From assembly GCF_029865925.1 (NCBI RefSeq), contig NZ_JARXAI010000061.1, positions 1 to 59,798 on the forward strand: a DNA stretch of 59,798 nt, read 5' to 3'. Origin of the DNA: Sphingorhabdus sp. Lineage in GTDB: Bacteria; Pseudomonadota; Alphaproteobacteria; Sphingomonadales; Sphingomonadaceae. Within the stretch, counting starts at the first letter, position 1; every line of letters begins with the position of its first letter. The position numbers were made by a program, and so were the translations under genes. The notes under the pieces were generated by a model. The model made no database searches. It saw nothing but the letters and a program-made list of their open reading frames with translations, and was not told the origin of the DNA. Shown piece after piece: positions 26,801-35,857 of this stretch.

Positions 26801-28162
26801 ATGACCGAATTAGCCGCCATCATCCTCGCCGCGGGCAAAGGCACGCGAATGAAATCCGACCTGCACAAGGTGCTGCATCCCATCGCGTGCCGGCCAATGC
26901 TGATGCACCTGATGGCTTCGGTCGATGCCTTGATCCCGACCAAAAAGGTTGTGGTTGTCGGTAGCGGCAAAAGCCAACTGGAAACCGCTCTGGCGGGCTC
27001 AGCAGAGCTTGCAGTGCAAGAACCGCAATTTGGTACTGGGCATGCCGTACAGCAGGCACGGGGCTCTCTGGAGGGGTTTGAGGGCGATGTTCTCATTCTC
27101 TATGGCGACGTTCCGTTTGTGCCGACTGCAATGATGCAGGCGATGGTCGCGCGGCTTAACGCGCCTGATGCGCCCGCGGTGGTCGTGTTGGCGTTCGAGC
27201 CAGAAAATTCCTCGGGCTATGGCCGCGTAATCGTCGAAGATGGCCGCATCATCAAAATGGTCGAGCAAAAGGACGCAACCGAGGCGGAAAAAGCCGCGAA
27301 ACTGTGCAATTCCGGCCTGATGGCAGTGAAAGCACGCGACCTGTTCTCGCTTCTGGATCGCGTCACCGACGACAATGCGCAGAAGGAATATTATCTCACC
27401 GATATCGTCAACATAGCCAGCGAAGATGGGCGGATTTGCGTGGCTATCATTACCGAGCCCTACAACGTCGCGGGCATCAATAGCCGGGCGCAATTGGCGG
27501 AGATGGAGCAGGCGTGGCAGCAGCGCCGCCGGGTGCAGGCCATGGATGATGGTGCAACCTTAATTGCGCCGGAAACGGTCTGGTTTGCGTGGGATACGCA
27601 GCTTGGCCGCGATGTCCTGATTGAACCTAATGTCTTTTTTGGCCCCGGCGTCAGCATATCCGACAATGCAAAAATCCGCGCAAACAGCCATATTGAAGGC
27701 GCGATAATCGCCAGCGGCTGTGAGGTAGGCCCCTTTGCGCGGCTGCGGCCCGGAACCGTGTTGGAAGAAAAGGCCAAGATCGGCAATTTCGTCGAAACCA
27801 AGAAAGCGCATCTGGGTAAAGGCGCGAAGGCGAACCATCTGACCTACTTGGGCGACGCGATAATTGGCGCGGGCGCGAACATCGGCGCTGGTACCATAAC
27901 CTGCAATTATGACGGATATTTCAAATATCAGACGGTAATCGGCGAAGGTGCGTTCATCGGCAGCAATTCAGCTTTGATCGCACCTGTGAAGATTGGCCGC
28001 GATGCGATTGTGGCGGCAGGCAGCGCGGTATCCCGCGACGTCGCCGACGGCGAACTCCGCATGGTCCGCGCCGAGCAGCTTGTGAAGCCCGGCTGGGCAG
28101 ACCGCTTTCATGACGCGATGCGGAAGAAGAAGGCCGACAAAAAGGCCCTTGATCAAAATTGA
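26801..28162 (+). CDS. glmU: Bifunctional N-acetylglucosamine-1-phosphate uridyltransferase / glucosamine-1-phosphate acetyltransferase
   Basis: Makes UDP-GlcNAc, precursor of peptidoglycan and lipid A, from glucosamine-1-phosphate in two steps. The 453-residue protein has the N-terminal pyrophosphorylase domain starting LAAGKGTRMKSDLHKVLHPIA and the C-terminal left-handed helix with GNFVETKKAHLGKG and NYDGYFKYQTVIG. Start 26801 follows GGAGATGCTC (GGAG six bases before ATG). It is separated from glmS by the two-gene RHH/PIN module and probably shares an operon with it. Confidence 0.97.
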   Translation: MTELAAIILAAGKGTRMKSDLHKVLHPIACRPMLMHLMASVDALIPTKKVVVVGSGKSQLETALAGSAELAVQEPQFGTGHAVQQARGSLEGFEGDVLILYGDVPFVPTAMMQAMVARLNAPDAPAVVVLAFEPENSSGYGRVIVEDGRIIKMVEQKDATEAEKAAKLCNSGLMAVKARDLFSLLDRVTDDNAQKEYYLTDIVNIASEDGRICVAIITEPYNVAGINSRAQLAEMEQAWQQRRRVQAMDDGATLIAPETVWFAWDTQLGRDVLIEPNVFFGPGVSISDNAKIRANSHIEGAIIASGCEVGPFARLRPGTVLEEKAKIGNFVETKKAHLGKGAKANHLTYLGDAIIGAGANIGAGTITCNYDGYFKYQTVIGEGAFIGSNSALIAPVKIGRDAIVAAGSAVSRDVADGELRMVRAEQLVKPGWADRFHDAMRKKKADKKALDQN

Positions 28163-28174
28163 CATGATATCATG
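28163..28174. promoter_or_regulatory. Palindrome upstream of the antitoxin gene, likely autoregulatory operator
   Basis: CATGATATCATG is a perfect 12-base palindrome directly after the glmU stop codon (CATGATATCATG then a TGATAT repeat). RHH antitoxins usually bind such sites upstream of their own operon. It is inside what would be the glmU-glmS transcript. Confidence 0.55.
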
Positions 28175-28195
28175 ATATGAAATCACTATATCGTT

Positions 28196-28468
28196 ATGGC
28201 TAGATTTCTTGTAGATGTTCCGGCGGACGATGTTCGCAAGCTGGATGAAATCGCGAAGCGCGAGGGAAAGTCGCGCGCGGCTGTGTTGCGCGAGGCAGTG
28301 TCCAATTATCTCGAAGAAAGTCGCAAAGAAGGTTTCGAAAAATATTTTGGCCTTTGGGAGCGATATGGTTCAACTGTAGATGGTCTCGAATATGAACGCG
28401 AGTTACGCGCCGAGTGGCCCGACGTTGGCGAAATTGCGTCTCTCAAAAAGAAACGCAGCGCGGCGTGA
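28196..28468 (+). CDS. Ribbon-helix-helix (CopG-type) antitoxin
   Basis: A 90-residue protein with an N-terminal ribbon-helix-helix fold (ARFLVDVPADDVRKLDEIAK, then REGKSRAAVLREAVSNYLEE) and a C-terminal tail that would bind the toxin. It is the expected antitoxin of the following PIN protein and probably represses its own promoter at the adjacent palindrome. It has a four-base overlap with the toxin gene, whose GTG overlaps this stop. Which antitoxin family is unclear. Confidence 0.85.
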   Translation: MARFLVDVPADDVRKLDEIAKREGKSRAAVLREAVSNYLEESRKEGFEKYFGLWERYGSTVDGLEYERELRAEWPDVGEIASLKKKRSAA

Positions 28469-28848
28469 GTGAGCGCTTTTTCGATACCAATATCGTGATC
28501 GACATGCTGCACAATCGGCCAGCGGCATGGGCGGAGGTGCGCAATGTCACCCGCGCATGGATTAGCCGGATGACGTGGATCGAAGTTATGTCCGGCGCTC
28601 CCGATGATGCGGCGACCGAAACGGAACAATTTTTGCGCTTCTTTGCAATGAGTGAAATCGACGAGGAAATTGCTAGGCGCGCCGCTGTGTTGCGGCAGCA
28701 GCGCACGTCATTAAAATCCCCGTACGCCGTGATCCTCGCCTCGGCGCAGGTGTCGGGGCGCATACTCGTTACACGAAATACGAAGGATTTCCCGCCAGAG
28801 ATGCCGGGTATTAGGGTCCCCTACAAAGCAGATTGGGAAACAAAATAA
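28465..28848 (+). CDS. PIN-domain protein, VapC-like toxin with one catalytic Asp replaced
   Basis: A 127-residue PIN domain, the ribonuclease fold of VapC toxins, started at GTG 28465. The first acidic residue is Asp7 in FFDTNIVIDML, the second Glu40 in MTWIEVMSG and the last Asp108 in TRNTKDF. The third position, normally Asp in DAxIAATA, is Tyr87 (KSPYAVILASAQ). Loss of one metal ligand could reduce or abolish activity, or shift metal use. The gene abuts the glmS ATG with no gap, so a ribosome reading it may directly re-initiate at glmS. The antitoxin-toxin order and overlap are normal for TA modules. Confidence 0.87.
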   Translation: MSERFFDTNIVIDMLHNRPAAWAEVRNVTRAWISRMTWIEVMSGAPDDAATETEQFLRFFAMSEIDEEIARRAAVLRQQRTSLKSPYAVILASAQVSGRILVTRNTKDFPPEMPGIRVPYKADWETK

Positions 28849-30672
28849 ATGTGCGGAATTATCGGAATTGTTGGCAAATCACCCGTCTCGGACCGGCTGG
28901 TCGATGGGCTGAAGCGGATGGAGTATCGAGGCTATGACAGTGCCGGTGTCTGCACTGTGTTTGATGGCCAACTGGTGCGTCGTCGCGCGGAGGGCAAGTT
29001 GGCCAATCTCGTCAACGTCCTAAAAACCGATGACGCTGCGGGTAACATAGGCATCGCGCACACCCGCTGGGCGACGCATGGCGCGCCTACGACGAGCAAC
29101 GCGCATCCGCATGCCTCCGGCGAAGTGGCTTTGGTCCACAATGGTATCATCGAAAATTTCAAGCAGTTACGTGACGAACTGACCGCGCGGGGCCGGACGT
29201 TTGAAAGCGAAACCGATACCGAGGTTGTTGCGCATCTTGTCTCCGAACAGGTTGAGGCTGGCCATGCACCCGCCGATGCGGTGAAGGTTGTGCTCCCCCG
29301 CTTGCGCGGCGCCTTTGCGCTGGCGATTGCGTTTCGGCAATTCCCGGATTTCCTGATCGGCGCACGGCTGGGCAGCCCGTTGGTTGTGGGTTATGGCGAT
29401 GGCGAAACCTATCTGGGTTCCGACGCTCTCGCTCTTGCGCCACTGACGCAGAGGATTGCCTATCTGGAGGAAGGCGATTGGGTAATCGTCACGCGCGGTG
29501 GCGCGCAGATTTTCGATAAAGACAACACTTCGGTGGAACGCGAAGTGACCATATCGGGTGTATGCGCCGCGCAGATCGAAAAGGGCAATTACCGCCATTA
29601 TATGCAGAAAGAGATTTTTGAGCAGCCCATTGTGGTCGCGCAAACACTCTCAAGCTACATTCGTCCACTGGAACAGACCGTTGCCTTGCCGCAGATGGAT
29701 TTCGACTTGGCGGGCGTAAAGCGCATTACCATAGTTGCCTGCGGAACCAGCTATTATGCCGGCATGGTCGCAAAATACTGGTTCGAAACCTTCGCCCGCG
29801 TGCCCGTCGATATCGATGTTGCGTCGGAATTCCGTTATCGCGCCCCCGTGTTGGAGGAAGGCGGCCTTGCGCTATTCATATCCCAATCGGGCGAGACCGC
29901 AGATACGCTGGCGGCGTTGCGCCATTGCAAGGAAAACGGCCAGACTATCGCGGTTGTCGTCAACGTGCCGACATCGAGCATGGCGCGCGAGGCGGACCTT
30001 TTGTTGCCCACGCATGCGGGCCCCGAAATCGGTGTTGCGTCGACCAAGGCGTTTACCTGCCAACTTGCGGTTCTCGCTGCGCTGGCAGCACATCTGGCGC
30101 TCGTTAAAGGCAAGTTGAGCGCTGAGGAAGAACGTGCAATTGTCCGGCATCTTATTGAGGCGCCAGCAGCGCTCAACGCCGCGCTGGCGCATGATGATGA
30201 CATTGCCGCTATGGCACACTTGATCGCGCCCGCGCGCGACGTGCTCTATCTTGGTCGTGGCCCGGACTATCCGTTGGCGATGGAAGGCGCGTTAAAGCTG
30301 AAGGAAATCAGCTACATTCATGCGGAAGGTTATGCCTCAGGCGAAATGAAGCATGGGCCAATCGCGTTAATCGATGAGGCGGTGCCCGTCATCGTTCTTG
30401 CTCCAAGTGGACCGTTGTTCGAAAAAACCGTTAGTAACATGCAAGAAGTCATGGCGCGGGGCGGCAAGGTTGTTTTGATCTCCGATGCCGAAGGGATTGC
30501 CAAAGCAGGCGAGGACTGCCTCGCCACCATCGAAATGCCGACCGTCCATCCGCTCATTGCGCCATTGGTCTATGCCGTGCCCGTCCAGTTGCTTGCTTAT
30601 CATGTGGCGTGCGCCAAGGGCACGGATGTGGACCAACCACGCAATCTTGCAAAGTCTGTTACAGTGGAGTGA
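28849..30672 (+). CDS. glmS: Glutamine--fructose-6-phosphate aminotransferase (isomerizing)
   Basis: First step of amino-sugar synthesis: forms glucosamine-6-phosphate from fructose-6-phosphate and glutamine. The 607-residue enzyme starts with the nucleophile Cys2 (MCGIIGIVG) of the N-terminal glutaminase, and has two SIS isomerase domains with ACGTSYYAGM and SGETADTLAALRH. It ends DVDQPRNLAKSVTVE, the standard tail with catalytic Lys. Start directly abuts the PIN gene's stop with no gap. No glmS ribozyme is seen upstream; control would be through the TA-containing operon. Confidence 0.97.
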   Translation: MCGIIGIVGKSPVSDRLVDGLKRMEYRGYDSAGVCTVFDGQLVRRRAEGKLANLVNVLKTDDAAGNIGIAHTRWATHGAPTTSNAHPHASGEVALVHNGIIENFKQLRDELTARGRTFESETDTEVVAHLVSEQVEAGHAPADAVKVVLPRLRGAFALAIAFRQFPDFLIGARLGSPLVVGYGDGETYLGSDALALAPLTQRIAYLEEGDWVIVTRGGAQIFDKDNTSVEREVTISGVCAAQIEKGNYRHYMQKEIFEQPIVVAQTLSSYIRPLEQTVALPQMDFDLAGVKRITIVACGTSYYAGMVAKYWFETFARVPVDIDVASEFRYRAPVLEEGGLALFISQSGETADTLAALRHCKENGQTIAVVVNVPTSSMAREADLLLPTHAGPEIGVASTKAFTCQLAVLAALAAHLALVKGKLSAEEERAIVRHLIEAPAALNAALAHDDDIAAMAHLIAPARDVLYLGRGPDYPLAMEGALKLKEISYIHAEGYASGEMKHGPIALIDEAVPVIVLAPSGPLFEKTVSNMQEVMARGGKVVLISDAEGIAKAGEDCLATIEMPTVHPLIAPLVYAVPVQLLAYHVACAKGTDVDQPRNLAKSVTVE

Positions 30673-30852
30673 CTTTGCGCGAAAGGCTATAAACTATCCA
30701 GTCGATGTCCCGCTAGATCGTCAACCTTACAATTGGGCCGTGATGCCGATAATAAGGCCATTATGGCATGCAAACCCCATGTGTCGCTTGATACCGGATT
30801 ACTGTAACAATTCGGGGTTGTTCGCGGTAGGGTCGGCGTTATGGAGGCGGGT

Positions 30853-30978
30853 ATGAGCCCTGCTGCCAAAATGATTATCATATTCATCCTGCTGTGGGTG
30901 GGGTTTCATCTGCTTTTATACGGATATGTGCGGCGCAGCATCGCCGCCGCCAAGCCCGACAAGGACGCTGAGGCATAA
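30853..30978 (+). CDS. Small single-pass membrane protein, 41 residues
   Basis: An open frame too short for many searches. It has one strong hydrophobic helix (MIIIFILLWVGFHLLLYGYV) followed by RRS, which fits an N-out anchor by positive-inside rule, and a charged tail rich in Lys/Asp. The ATG at 30853 is preceded by GGAGGCGGGT, an excellent ribosome site, which supports it being real; an upstream in-frame ATG at 30841 is less likely. It lies alone between glmS and argD; a terminator follows. No family recognised. Confidence 0.6.
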   Translation: MSPAAKMIIIFILLWVGFHLLLYGYVRRSIAAAKPDKDAEA

Positions 30979-31022
30979 CTTGATTTGCCATTTTCGCATG
31001 CCTATAGCGATAGGGCAGAAAC

Positions 31023-31047
31023 AAGCGGTCCCATGTGGCCGCTTTTT
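31023..31047 (+). terminator. Intrinsic terminator before argD
   Basis: AAGCGG and CCGCTT form a short stem around 10 bases, followed directly by a five-base T-run, 44 bases after the small membrane gene's stop. It should end the glmU-glmS-small ORF transcript. Confidence 0.65.
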
Positions 31048-31091
31048 GGCTTTTGGAATATGCCAACTATTCGGTCGGAAGGAAGAAAACC

Positions 31092-32279
31092 ATGTCGATT
31101 ACGCCCCTGATGCCAGTCTATCCGCGCTGCGGTTTTCGGCCGGTCCGTGGTGAAGGCGCTTGGTTGATTTCCGAAGACGGCAGCCGAGCGCTGGACTTTG
31201 CAGCGGGCATCGCTGTGAACCTGCTCGGTCACGGTCATCCGCATTTGACCAAAGCGATTCAAGACCAAGCGGCAACGCTTATCCATGTGTCGAACCTTTA
31301 TGGCAGCCCGCAGGGGGAAGCCTTTGCCCAGCGGCTTGTGGATACCACCTTTGCTGATACGGTATTCTTTAACAATTCCGGCGCTGAGGCGGTGGAGTGC
31401 GCGATTAAAACCGCCCGTGCCTATCACCAAAGCCAAGGCAGTGACCGCTTTGAGATCATCACCTTTAAGAACGCCTTTCACGGCCGGACGATGGCGACGA
31501 TTTCGGCCAGCAATCAGGAGAAGATGCACAAGAGCTTCCTGCCTTTGCTGGAAGGCTTCAAATATGTTGATTTTGACGATCTTGAAGGCGCCAAGGCGGC
31601 CGTGGGGCCAAAGACCGCTGCGTTTTTGGTTGAGCCTATTCAGGGGGAGGGTGGAGTGCGCCCCGCATCAGACGCCTTTATGCAAGGCCTTCGGGCCCTG
31701 GCCGATGAACACGGCATCATGCTGATCTTGGATGAGGTTCAGTGCGGTGTAGCACGTTCTGGCACGCTATATGCCTATGAACAATATGGCATTATTCCGG
31801 ACATCATGGCGACCGCAAAGGGCCTTGGTGGCGGATTTCCGGTGGGTGCCTGCCTTGCCACTGAAGAGGCGGCACGCGGCATGGTCGTTGGTACGCATGG
31901 ATCGACCTATGGCGGCAATCCGTTCGCCATGGCGGCCTGTCAGGCGGTTTGGGATGTCGTGGCGAATGAGGAATTTTTGGCGCAAGTGCGTTCGACAGGC
32001 GAAAAATTACGTTCAACGCTTGAACAATTCATCGGCAATTATCCCGACCTGTTTACCGGCGTTCGGGGCAAAGGGCTTATGCTCGGCGTGATGATGACGC
32101 ATGAAACGCGGGCCTTTGTGGCGCATTTGCGCGACAATCACGGTTTGTTGCTGGTAGCGGCGGGAGACAACACGTTCCGCGTGCTGCCGCCGTTGAATAT
32201 TGGCGACGCCGAAATCCAGACATTTATGGAAAAGCTGTCCGCCGGTGCCGCTAGCTATCAAATGCCGCAAGCTGCATGA
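31092..32279 (+). CDS. argD: Acetylornithine aminotransferase
   Basis: PLP enzyme of 395 residues, class III aminotransferase, which converts N-acetylglutamate semialdehyde to N-acetylornithine (and can serve in lysine synthesis). The PLP-binding region has [29 protein letters not shown] and the Schiff-base Lys in [13 protein letters not shown]. The start at 31092 ([12 protein letters not shown]) follows GGAAGAAAACC. It is followed by argF with a four-base overlap, an arginine operon argD-argF-hslO. Confidence 0.95.
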   Translation: MSITPLMPVYPRCGFRPVRGEGAWLISEDGSRALDFAAGIAVNLLGHGHPHLTKAIQDQAATLIHVSNLYGSPQGEAFAQRLVDTTFADTVFFNNSGAEAVECAIKTARAYHQSQGSDRFEIITFKNAFHGRTMATISASNQEKMHKSFLPLLEGFKYVDFDDLEGAKAAVGPKTAAFLVEPIQGEGGVRPASDAFMQGLRALADEHGIMLILDEVQCGVARSGTLYAYEQYGIIPDIMATAKGLGGGFPVGACLATEEAARGMVVGTHGSTYGGNPFAMAACQAVWDVVANEEFLAQVRSTGEKLRSTLEQFIGNYPDLFTGVRGKGLMLGVMMTHETRAFVAHLRDNHGLLLVAAGDNTFRVLPPLNIGDAEIQTFMEKLSAGAASYQMPQAA

Positions 32280-33202
32280 CGCGCCATTTCCTCAATTTGA
32301 GCGACGCGGGCGGCGATGCAATTGCAGCTATGCTGAACAACGCCATAGACAGGAAAAATGCGCGGCAAGGGTGCCCCAAGGGTCAGGCAGATGCCGACGC
32401 GCCGCTTGCGGGGCACACGCTGGCGATGGTGTTTGAGAAAAACTCGACCCGCACCCGCACGTCTTTTGAAATGGCGATGAAGCAATTGGGTGGCGACAGC
32501 ATATTCATGGCGTCTGGACAGATGCAGCTTGGTCGCGGTGAGACTATTGCCGACACAGCCCGCGTGCTGTCACGCTATGTCGATGCCATCATGATCCGCA
32601 CCGATGACCATGACAAGGTTTCAGAACTGGCACATTACGCCAGCGTGCCCGTCATCAACGGCCTGACTGATCTGTCGCATCCCTGCCAGATCGTTGCCGA
32701 TCTTCTGACCGTAATGGAGCATCGAAAAACTTTGCCCGGTCTTGAGCTTGCATGGCTTGGTGATGGTAATAATGTGCTGAATTCGGTAGTTGAGGCAGCA
32801 GGGTTGTTTAAGTTCAACCTTCGCATAGCCGTCCCAGAAGGCTATGAAAGTGACAGCAACTTTATCGAGATTGCAAAGGCCGCTGGCGCGAACATAACCC
32901 TGACCCGCGATGCACGCGAAGCAGTGGCGGGCGCAGACGTTGTTGTGACCGACACCTGGGTGTCGATGGGGCAGGATCATGCCCATAACAAGATGGCGGC
33001 AATGATGCCCTATCAGGTGAACGAACGCCTTATGGCCACGGCAAAAGCAGATGCAGTGTTCCTGCACTGTTTGCCTGCGCATCGTGGTGAAGAAGTGACC
33101 GACGCGGTGATTGACGGGCCGCAGTCGCTTATCTGGGACGAAGCAGAAAACCGTCTTCATGCGCAAAAATCGATTTTATTATGGTGCCTTGGGAAGTTGT
33201 AA
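32276..33202 (+). CDS. argF: Ornithine carbamoyltransferase
   Basis: Makes citrulline from ornithine and carbamoyl phosphate; 308 residues. The carbamoyl-phosphate loop [13 protein letters not shown], the HPCQIVADL motif and the ornithine-binding [11 protein letters not shown] are intact. The usual tail of this family is slightly short, ending ILLWCLGKL. Starts in the argD stop codon (ATGA) and its own stop TAA overlaps the hslO start ATG by one base, so translation is coupled along the operon. Confidence 0.97.
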   Translation: MTRHFLNLSDAGGDAIAAMLNNAIDRKNARQGCPKGQADADAPLAGHTLAMVFEKNSTRTRTSFEMAMKQLGGDSIFMASGQMQLGRGETIADTARVLSRYVDAIMIRTDDHDKVSELAHYASVPVINGLTDLSHPCQIVADLLTVMEHRKTLPGLELAWLGDGNNVLNSVVEAAGLFKFNLRIAVPEGYESDSNFIEIAKAAGANITLTRDAREAVAGADVVVTDTWVSMGQDHAHNKMAAMMPYQVNERLMATAKADAVFLHCLPAHRGEEVTDAVIDGPQSLIWDEAENRLHAQKSILLWCLGKL

Positions 33203-34122
33203 TGGCGGAACAATCCGAAACATTGTCCAATCAGCCATTGCGCTTTTCCATACCCACGCGCGATGCGCGCGGGCGTCTGGTTCGGCTTGACGATGTCCTT
33301 GCCGAAATTTTGGCGGCCCACGCCTACCCCCCCGTGATTGAACGCATCTTGGCAGAGGCATTGGTTTTGACCGCCTTGTTGGGATCTTCGTTGAAGGAAA
33401 AGGGCAGCCAGCTTACGCTGCAAACACAAACTGAAAAGGGTGCGATCCGCCTTCTGGCGTGCGACTATAAAGACGGTGCGTTGCGCGGCTATGCGCAGTT
33501 TGATGCAGCGACTGCTGCGGCCTTGCCGCGGGATGCAACGCTGTTTGGTGTATTCGGGCAAGGTTATCTTGCGATTACCTTTGACCGTATGAAGCCGGCC
33601 AGCGAAGGCGGTGGCCGCTATCAGGGCATTGTCCCGCTTGAGGGCGAAGCGCTGGCCGATGCGGCGCAAAATTATTTCATGCAGTCCGAACAAATCCCAA
33701 CCTTTATTCGCGTGGCGGTGGACCGTGTTGATGGCCGCTGCGTTGCTGGTGGTCTGTTGGTGCAGCATTTGCCAGAGGGCGAAGAAGGCCGTGAACGGCT
33801 CCACGTGCGGCTCGACCATCCGGAGTGGGCGCATATTGAGGTAATGTCCTCAACCATCGCTGCTGCTGAGTTAGCTAACCCTGCGCTTTCGCTTGAGGAA
33901 ATCGTCTGGCGGCTTTTTCACGAAGAACAAGAAGTGCGCATTGAACAAGGCGATCGGTTGTCGAAGGGGTGCCGGTGCGACCCGGTGCACATCCGCGATG
34001 TAATTGCGAAGTTTCCCGCAGAAGGCCGTGCCGAAATGGCCGATGACGACGGCGATATTGTCGTTGATTGCCAATTTTGCTCGCGCCGGTTTCCGATCAG
34101 CCTTGCCAGTTTCAACAATTAA
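33202..34122 (+). CDS. hslO: 33-kDa redox-regulated chaperone Hsp33
   Basis: Holdase chaperone activated by oxidation, protecting proteins from oxidative unfolding. The C-terminal zinc module is intact: Cys257 and Cys259 (CRC) with Cys290 and Cys293 (CQFC). Length 306 residues from the ATG at 33202 that overlaps the argF stop. An arg-hslO arrangement is frequent in alphaproteobacteria. Contents of 34123-34261 after it are non-coding; nothing recognised. Confidence 0.95.
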   Translation: MAEQSETLSNQPLRFSIPTRDARGRLVRLDDVLAEILAAHAYPPVIERILAEALVLTALLGSSLKEKGSQLTLQTQTEKGAIRLLACDYKDGALRGYAQFDAATAAALPRDATLFGVFGQGYLAITFDRMKPASEGGGRYQGIVPLEGEALADAAQNYFMQSEQIPTFIRVAVDRVDGRCVAGGLLVQHLPEGEEGRERLHVRLDHPEWAHIEVMSSTIAAAELANPALSLEEIVWRLFHEEQEVRIEQGDRLSKGCRCDPVHIRDVIAKFPAEGRAEMADDDGDIVVDCQFCSRRFPISLASFNN

Positions 34123-34261
34123 CTGGCGCACCGCAGAACAGTGAGCGCCAACTGTCGTTCGAAGAGCATAATCTGCCGTGCAAAATGCAAAAATTTATGG
34201 TAACGAAACCGCAAACTATAGATTTTTTCGCTGAAACGGACTGGTTTACGGACGTAAGATT

Positions 34262-34660
34262 ATGCAACTTCGATATTATCCTATTAGCCTGTTTTTACCG
34301 TTGGCGGCAGGTGCCGCTTTTGCCGTCTCTCCAAATGATGATTTGGCGCTGCTTGATACATTAGAGCGCGGAAACTGGCAATTGCGCGCAACTGGCGGCG
34401 ATCAGCCACTTACCAAAATTTGTCTTGGAAATCCCGGCGCCTTAATTCAAATCCAGCATAGCGGTGTCGCCTGCGAGCAATATATTGTCCGCACAAGCGC
34501 GAACTCGGTTACCGTTAGTTACACCTGCAAGGGACAAGGACAGGGTCTGACGACCATCCGCAAGGAATCGAACCGGATTGTCCATATTCAATCGCAGGGT
34601 ATCCGGGATAACGCACCTTTTTCGTTTGCCGTGGAAGGCCGAAGAACTGGACCTTGCTGA
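34262..34660 (+). CDS. DUF3617-type secreted protein
   Basis: A 132-residue protein with an N-terminal signal peptide (about 1-22, LPLAAGAAFA) and then a secreted domain with four cysteines. Cys-containing segments ICLGNP, GVACEQYIV, VSYTCKGQGQG and the terminal RRTGPC suggest two disulfides, with GNWQLRATGG as the usual opening of the DUF3617 family. Secreted sphingomonad DUF3617 proteins have no assigned function. The ATG at 34262 has no strong ribosome binding site. It lies just before the recombinase remnant. Confidence 0.75.
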   Translation: MQLRYYPISLFLPLAAGAAFAVSPNDDLALLDTLERGNWQLRATGGDQPLTKICLGNPGALIQIQHSGVACEQYIVRTSANSVTVSYTCKGQGQGLTTIRKESNRIVHIQSQGIRDNAPFSFAVEGRRTGPC

Positions 34661-34785
34661 GCAGGAAAAGCAACTCGCAGGCCTTAACCAGATATTGACC
34701 ATCACTAGGTGATAAAGATGACGTGTCTTTTACGAGACACAATTTCCTCCCTGGTAAGCTGAAAAGCCGGGCGGCCCATTTTTTG

Positions 34786-34860
34786 TTAGAATGCCGCAAT
34801 GCCGGTAATCGCGCGACCCAATATGAGTGCATGGACATCATGCGCGCCTTCATAGGTGTG
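34786..34860 (-). pseudogene. gcdH: 3' fragment of a glutaryl-CoA dehydrogenase gene
   Basis: Read on the minus strand, 24 codons end with a TAA at 34786. They encode [17 protein letters not shown] and a short remainder ending GIAAF, matching the C-terminus of glutaryl-CoA dehydrogenase (acyl-CoA dehydrogenase family), where the [20 protein letters not shown] block is highly conserved. Similarity ends abruptly near 34860. The remaining gcdH gene is absent from this window. Presumably a leftover from a rearrangement or an element that captured the gene end. Confidence 0.85.
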
Positions 34861-35664
34861 CTGGTAGGCCTTATATACGATGGCGAGGGCAGGGCGATGG
34901 TCCTTACCCATACGCAGAAAGGCAATCGCCGCTTCCATTATTATGCGAACCGCTATGAAACTTTGGGCGACAATACAGCGTCACGGGTCAGCGCTCGGGA
35001 TATCGAGAACATAGTCGTTGACCAGCTCTCCCAGACGCTGGCGTCCGGCAGCCAGATGCAGAGCATGTTGCTTCACGGCTCCTACACAAGTGAACAACTG
35101 CACAATGTGATCTCGCGATGCGGCAAAGTGGCGACTGAACTGGGCGTTGCGAAATATGCATGGAAACAGGAATTGCTGCGGAATGTGATGAACCGTGTCG
35201 ACCTGCATGACGACCGTGTGATTATCCGGATAGATAACCGCGGTCTGCTCAACGTCATTAAGGCAGACATCTCAGTCCAACCCTCGAGCACAAATCTAAC
35301 GATCGAACGTCAGGCCTTAAGGCTGCGTCGAGGGAAAGCCCTAAGACTAGTCATTCCGGCAACGCTATCAGGTGACCGTGTCCAGATGCGAGACGAGAAA
35401 CTTATCGCTCTCATCGCGGAGTCCCGGGCAATCATGCAACAGATTACCGCTAATCTCGGTAAATCGATTCCGGCTCTAGCAGCCGAACGAGGCCGTTGCC
35501 GTGTTCGAATGATGAAGGTAGCCAAGCTGGCATGCCTAGATCCAGATATTGTCACTGCAATTGTGGAAGGGCGACAGCCATTAAAGCTTAGCCCAAGCAA
35601 ACTTCTGGCCGCTGATTTACCGCTGGCGTGGGCAGATCAGAGGCGAGTCCTCGGGTTCGGCTAA
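34861..35664 (+). pseudogene. C-terminal remnant of a large serine recombinase
   Basis: About 268 codons match the C-terminal half of sphingomonad site-specific recombinases of the resolvase/invertase family. They begin at the zinc-ribbon-like segment [21 protein letters not shown], continue with [12 protein letters not shown] and DIENIVVDQLSQTLASG, and end in the characteristic EGRQPLKLSPSKLLAADLPL and QRRVLGFG. The catalytic N-terminal domain (with its active Ser) and the recombinase domain are missing, so it cannot be active. The frame is open upstream to 34723, but that part is antisense to the gcdH fragment and lacks similarity. No intact partner is nearby. Confidence 0.85.
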
Positions 35665-35857
35665 GACCCAGCGTACATTAAAAGAAGTCTGTTTTTTGGG
35701 CCCGTGAGACGGTCCCTATTTTTTGGCTAATCGGTCTCACAACAGAGACAAGTTTGGCTTCTGCACGAATTTAGGCGCCGCCAAGGCCCGCAGAACTCCG
35801 CCGTCTTCGGCGCTCGGCGACAGAAGTCTCTGGAAAGGTGTGATGTCGCGGACTGCG
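35665..35857. other. Non-coding scar between recombinase remnant and tRNA-Arg
   Basis: No gene is visible. It holds an inverted repeat (GTGAGAC at 35704-35710 with GTCTCAC at 35734-35740, loop 23 bases) and the octamer AGAAGTCT twice (35683-35690 and 35822-35829). The same octamer lies in the adjacent tRNA-Arg anticodon arm (35898-35905). These may be remains of attachment-site recombination, but could be chance. Confidence 0.4.

Noticed and set aside
28849-28851. glmS ribozyme upstream of glmS
   Set aside because: The glmS start is immediately preceded by coding DNA of the PIN gene; no ribozyme structure is possible there.
34641-34712. Helical-looking frame ELDLAEQEKQLAGLNQ between the secreted gene and the recombinase remnant
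   Set aside because: Mostly an alternate frame of the DUF3617-type gene end; only a few codons lie outside it.
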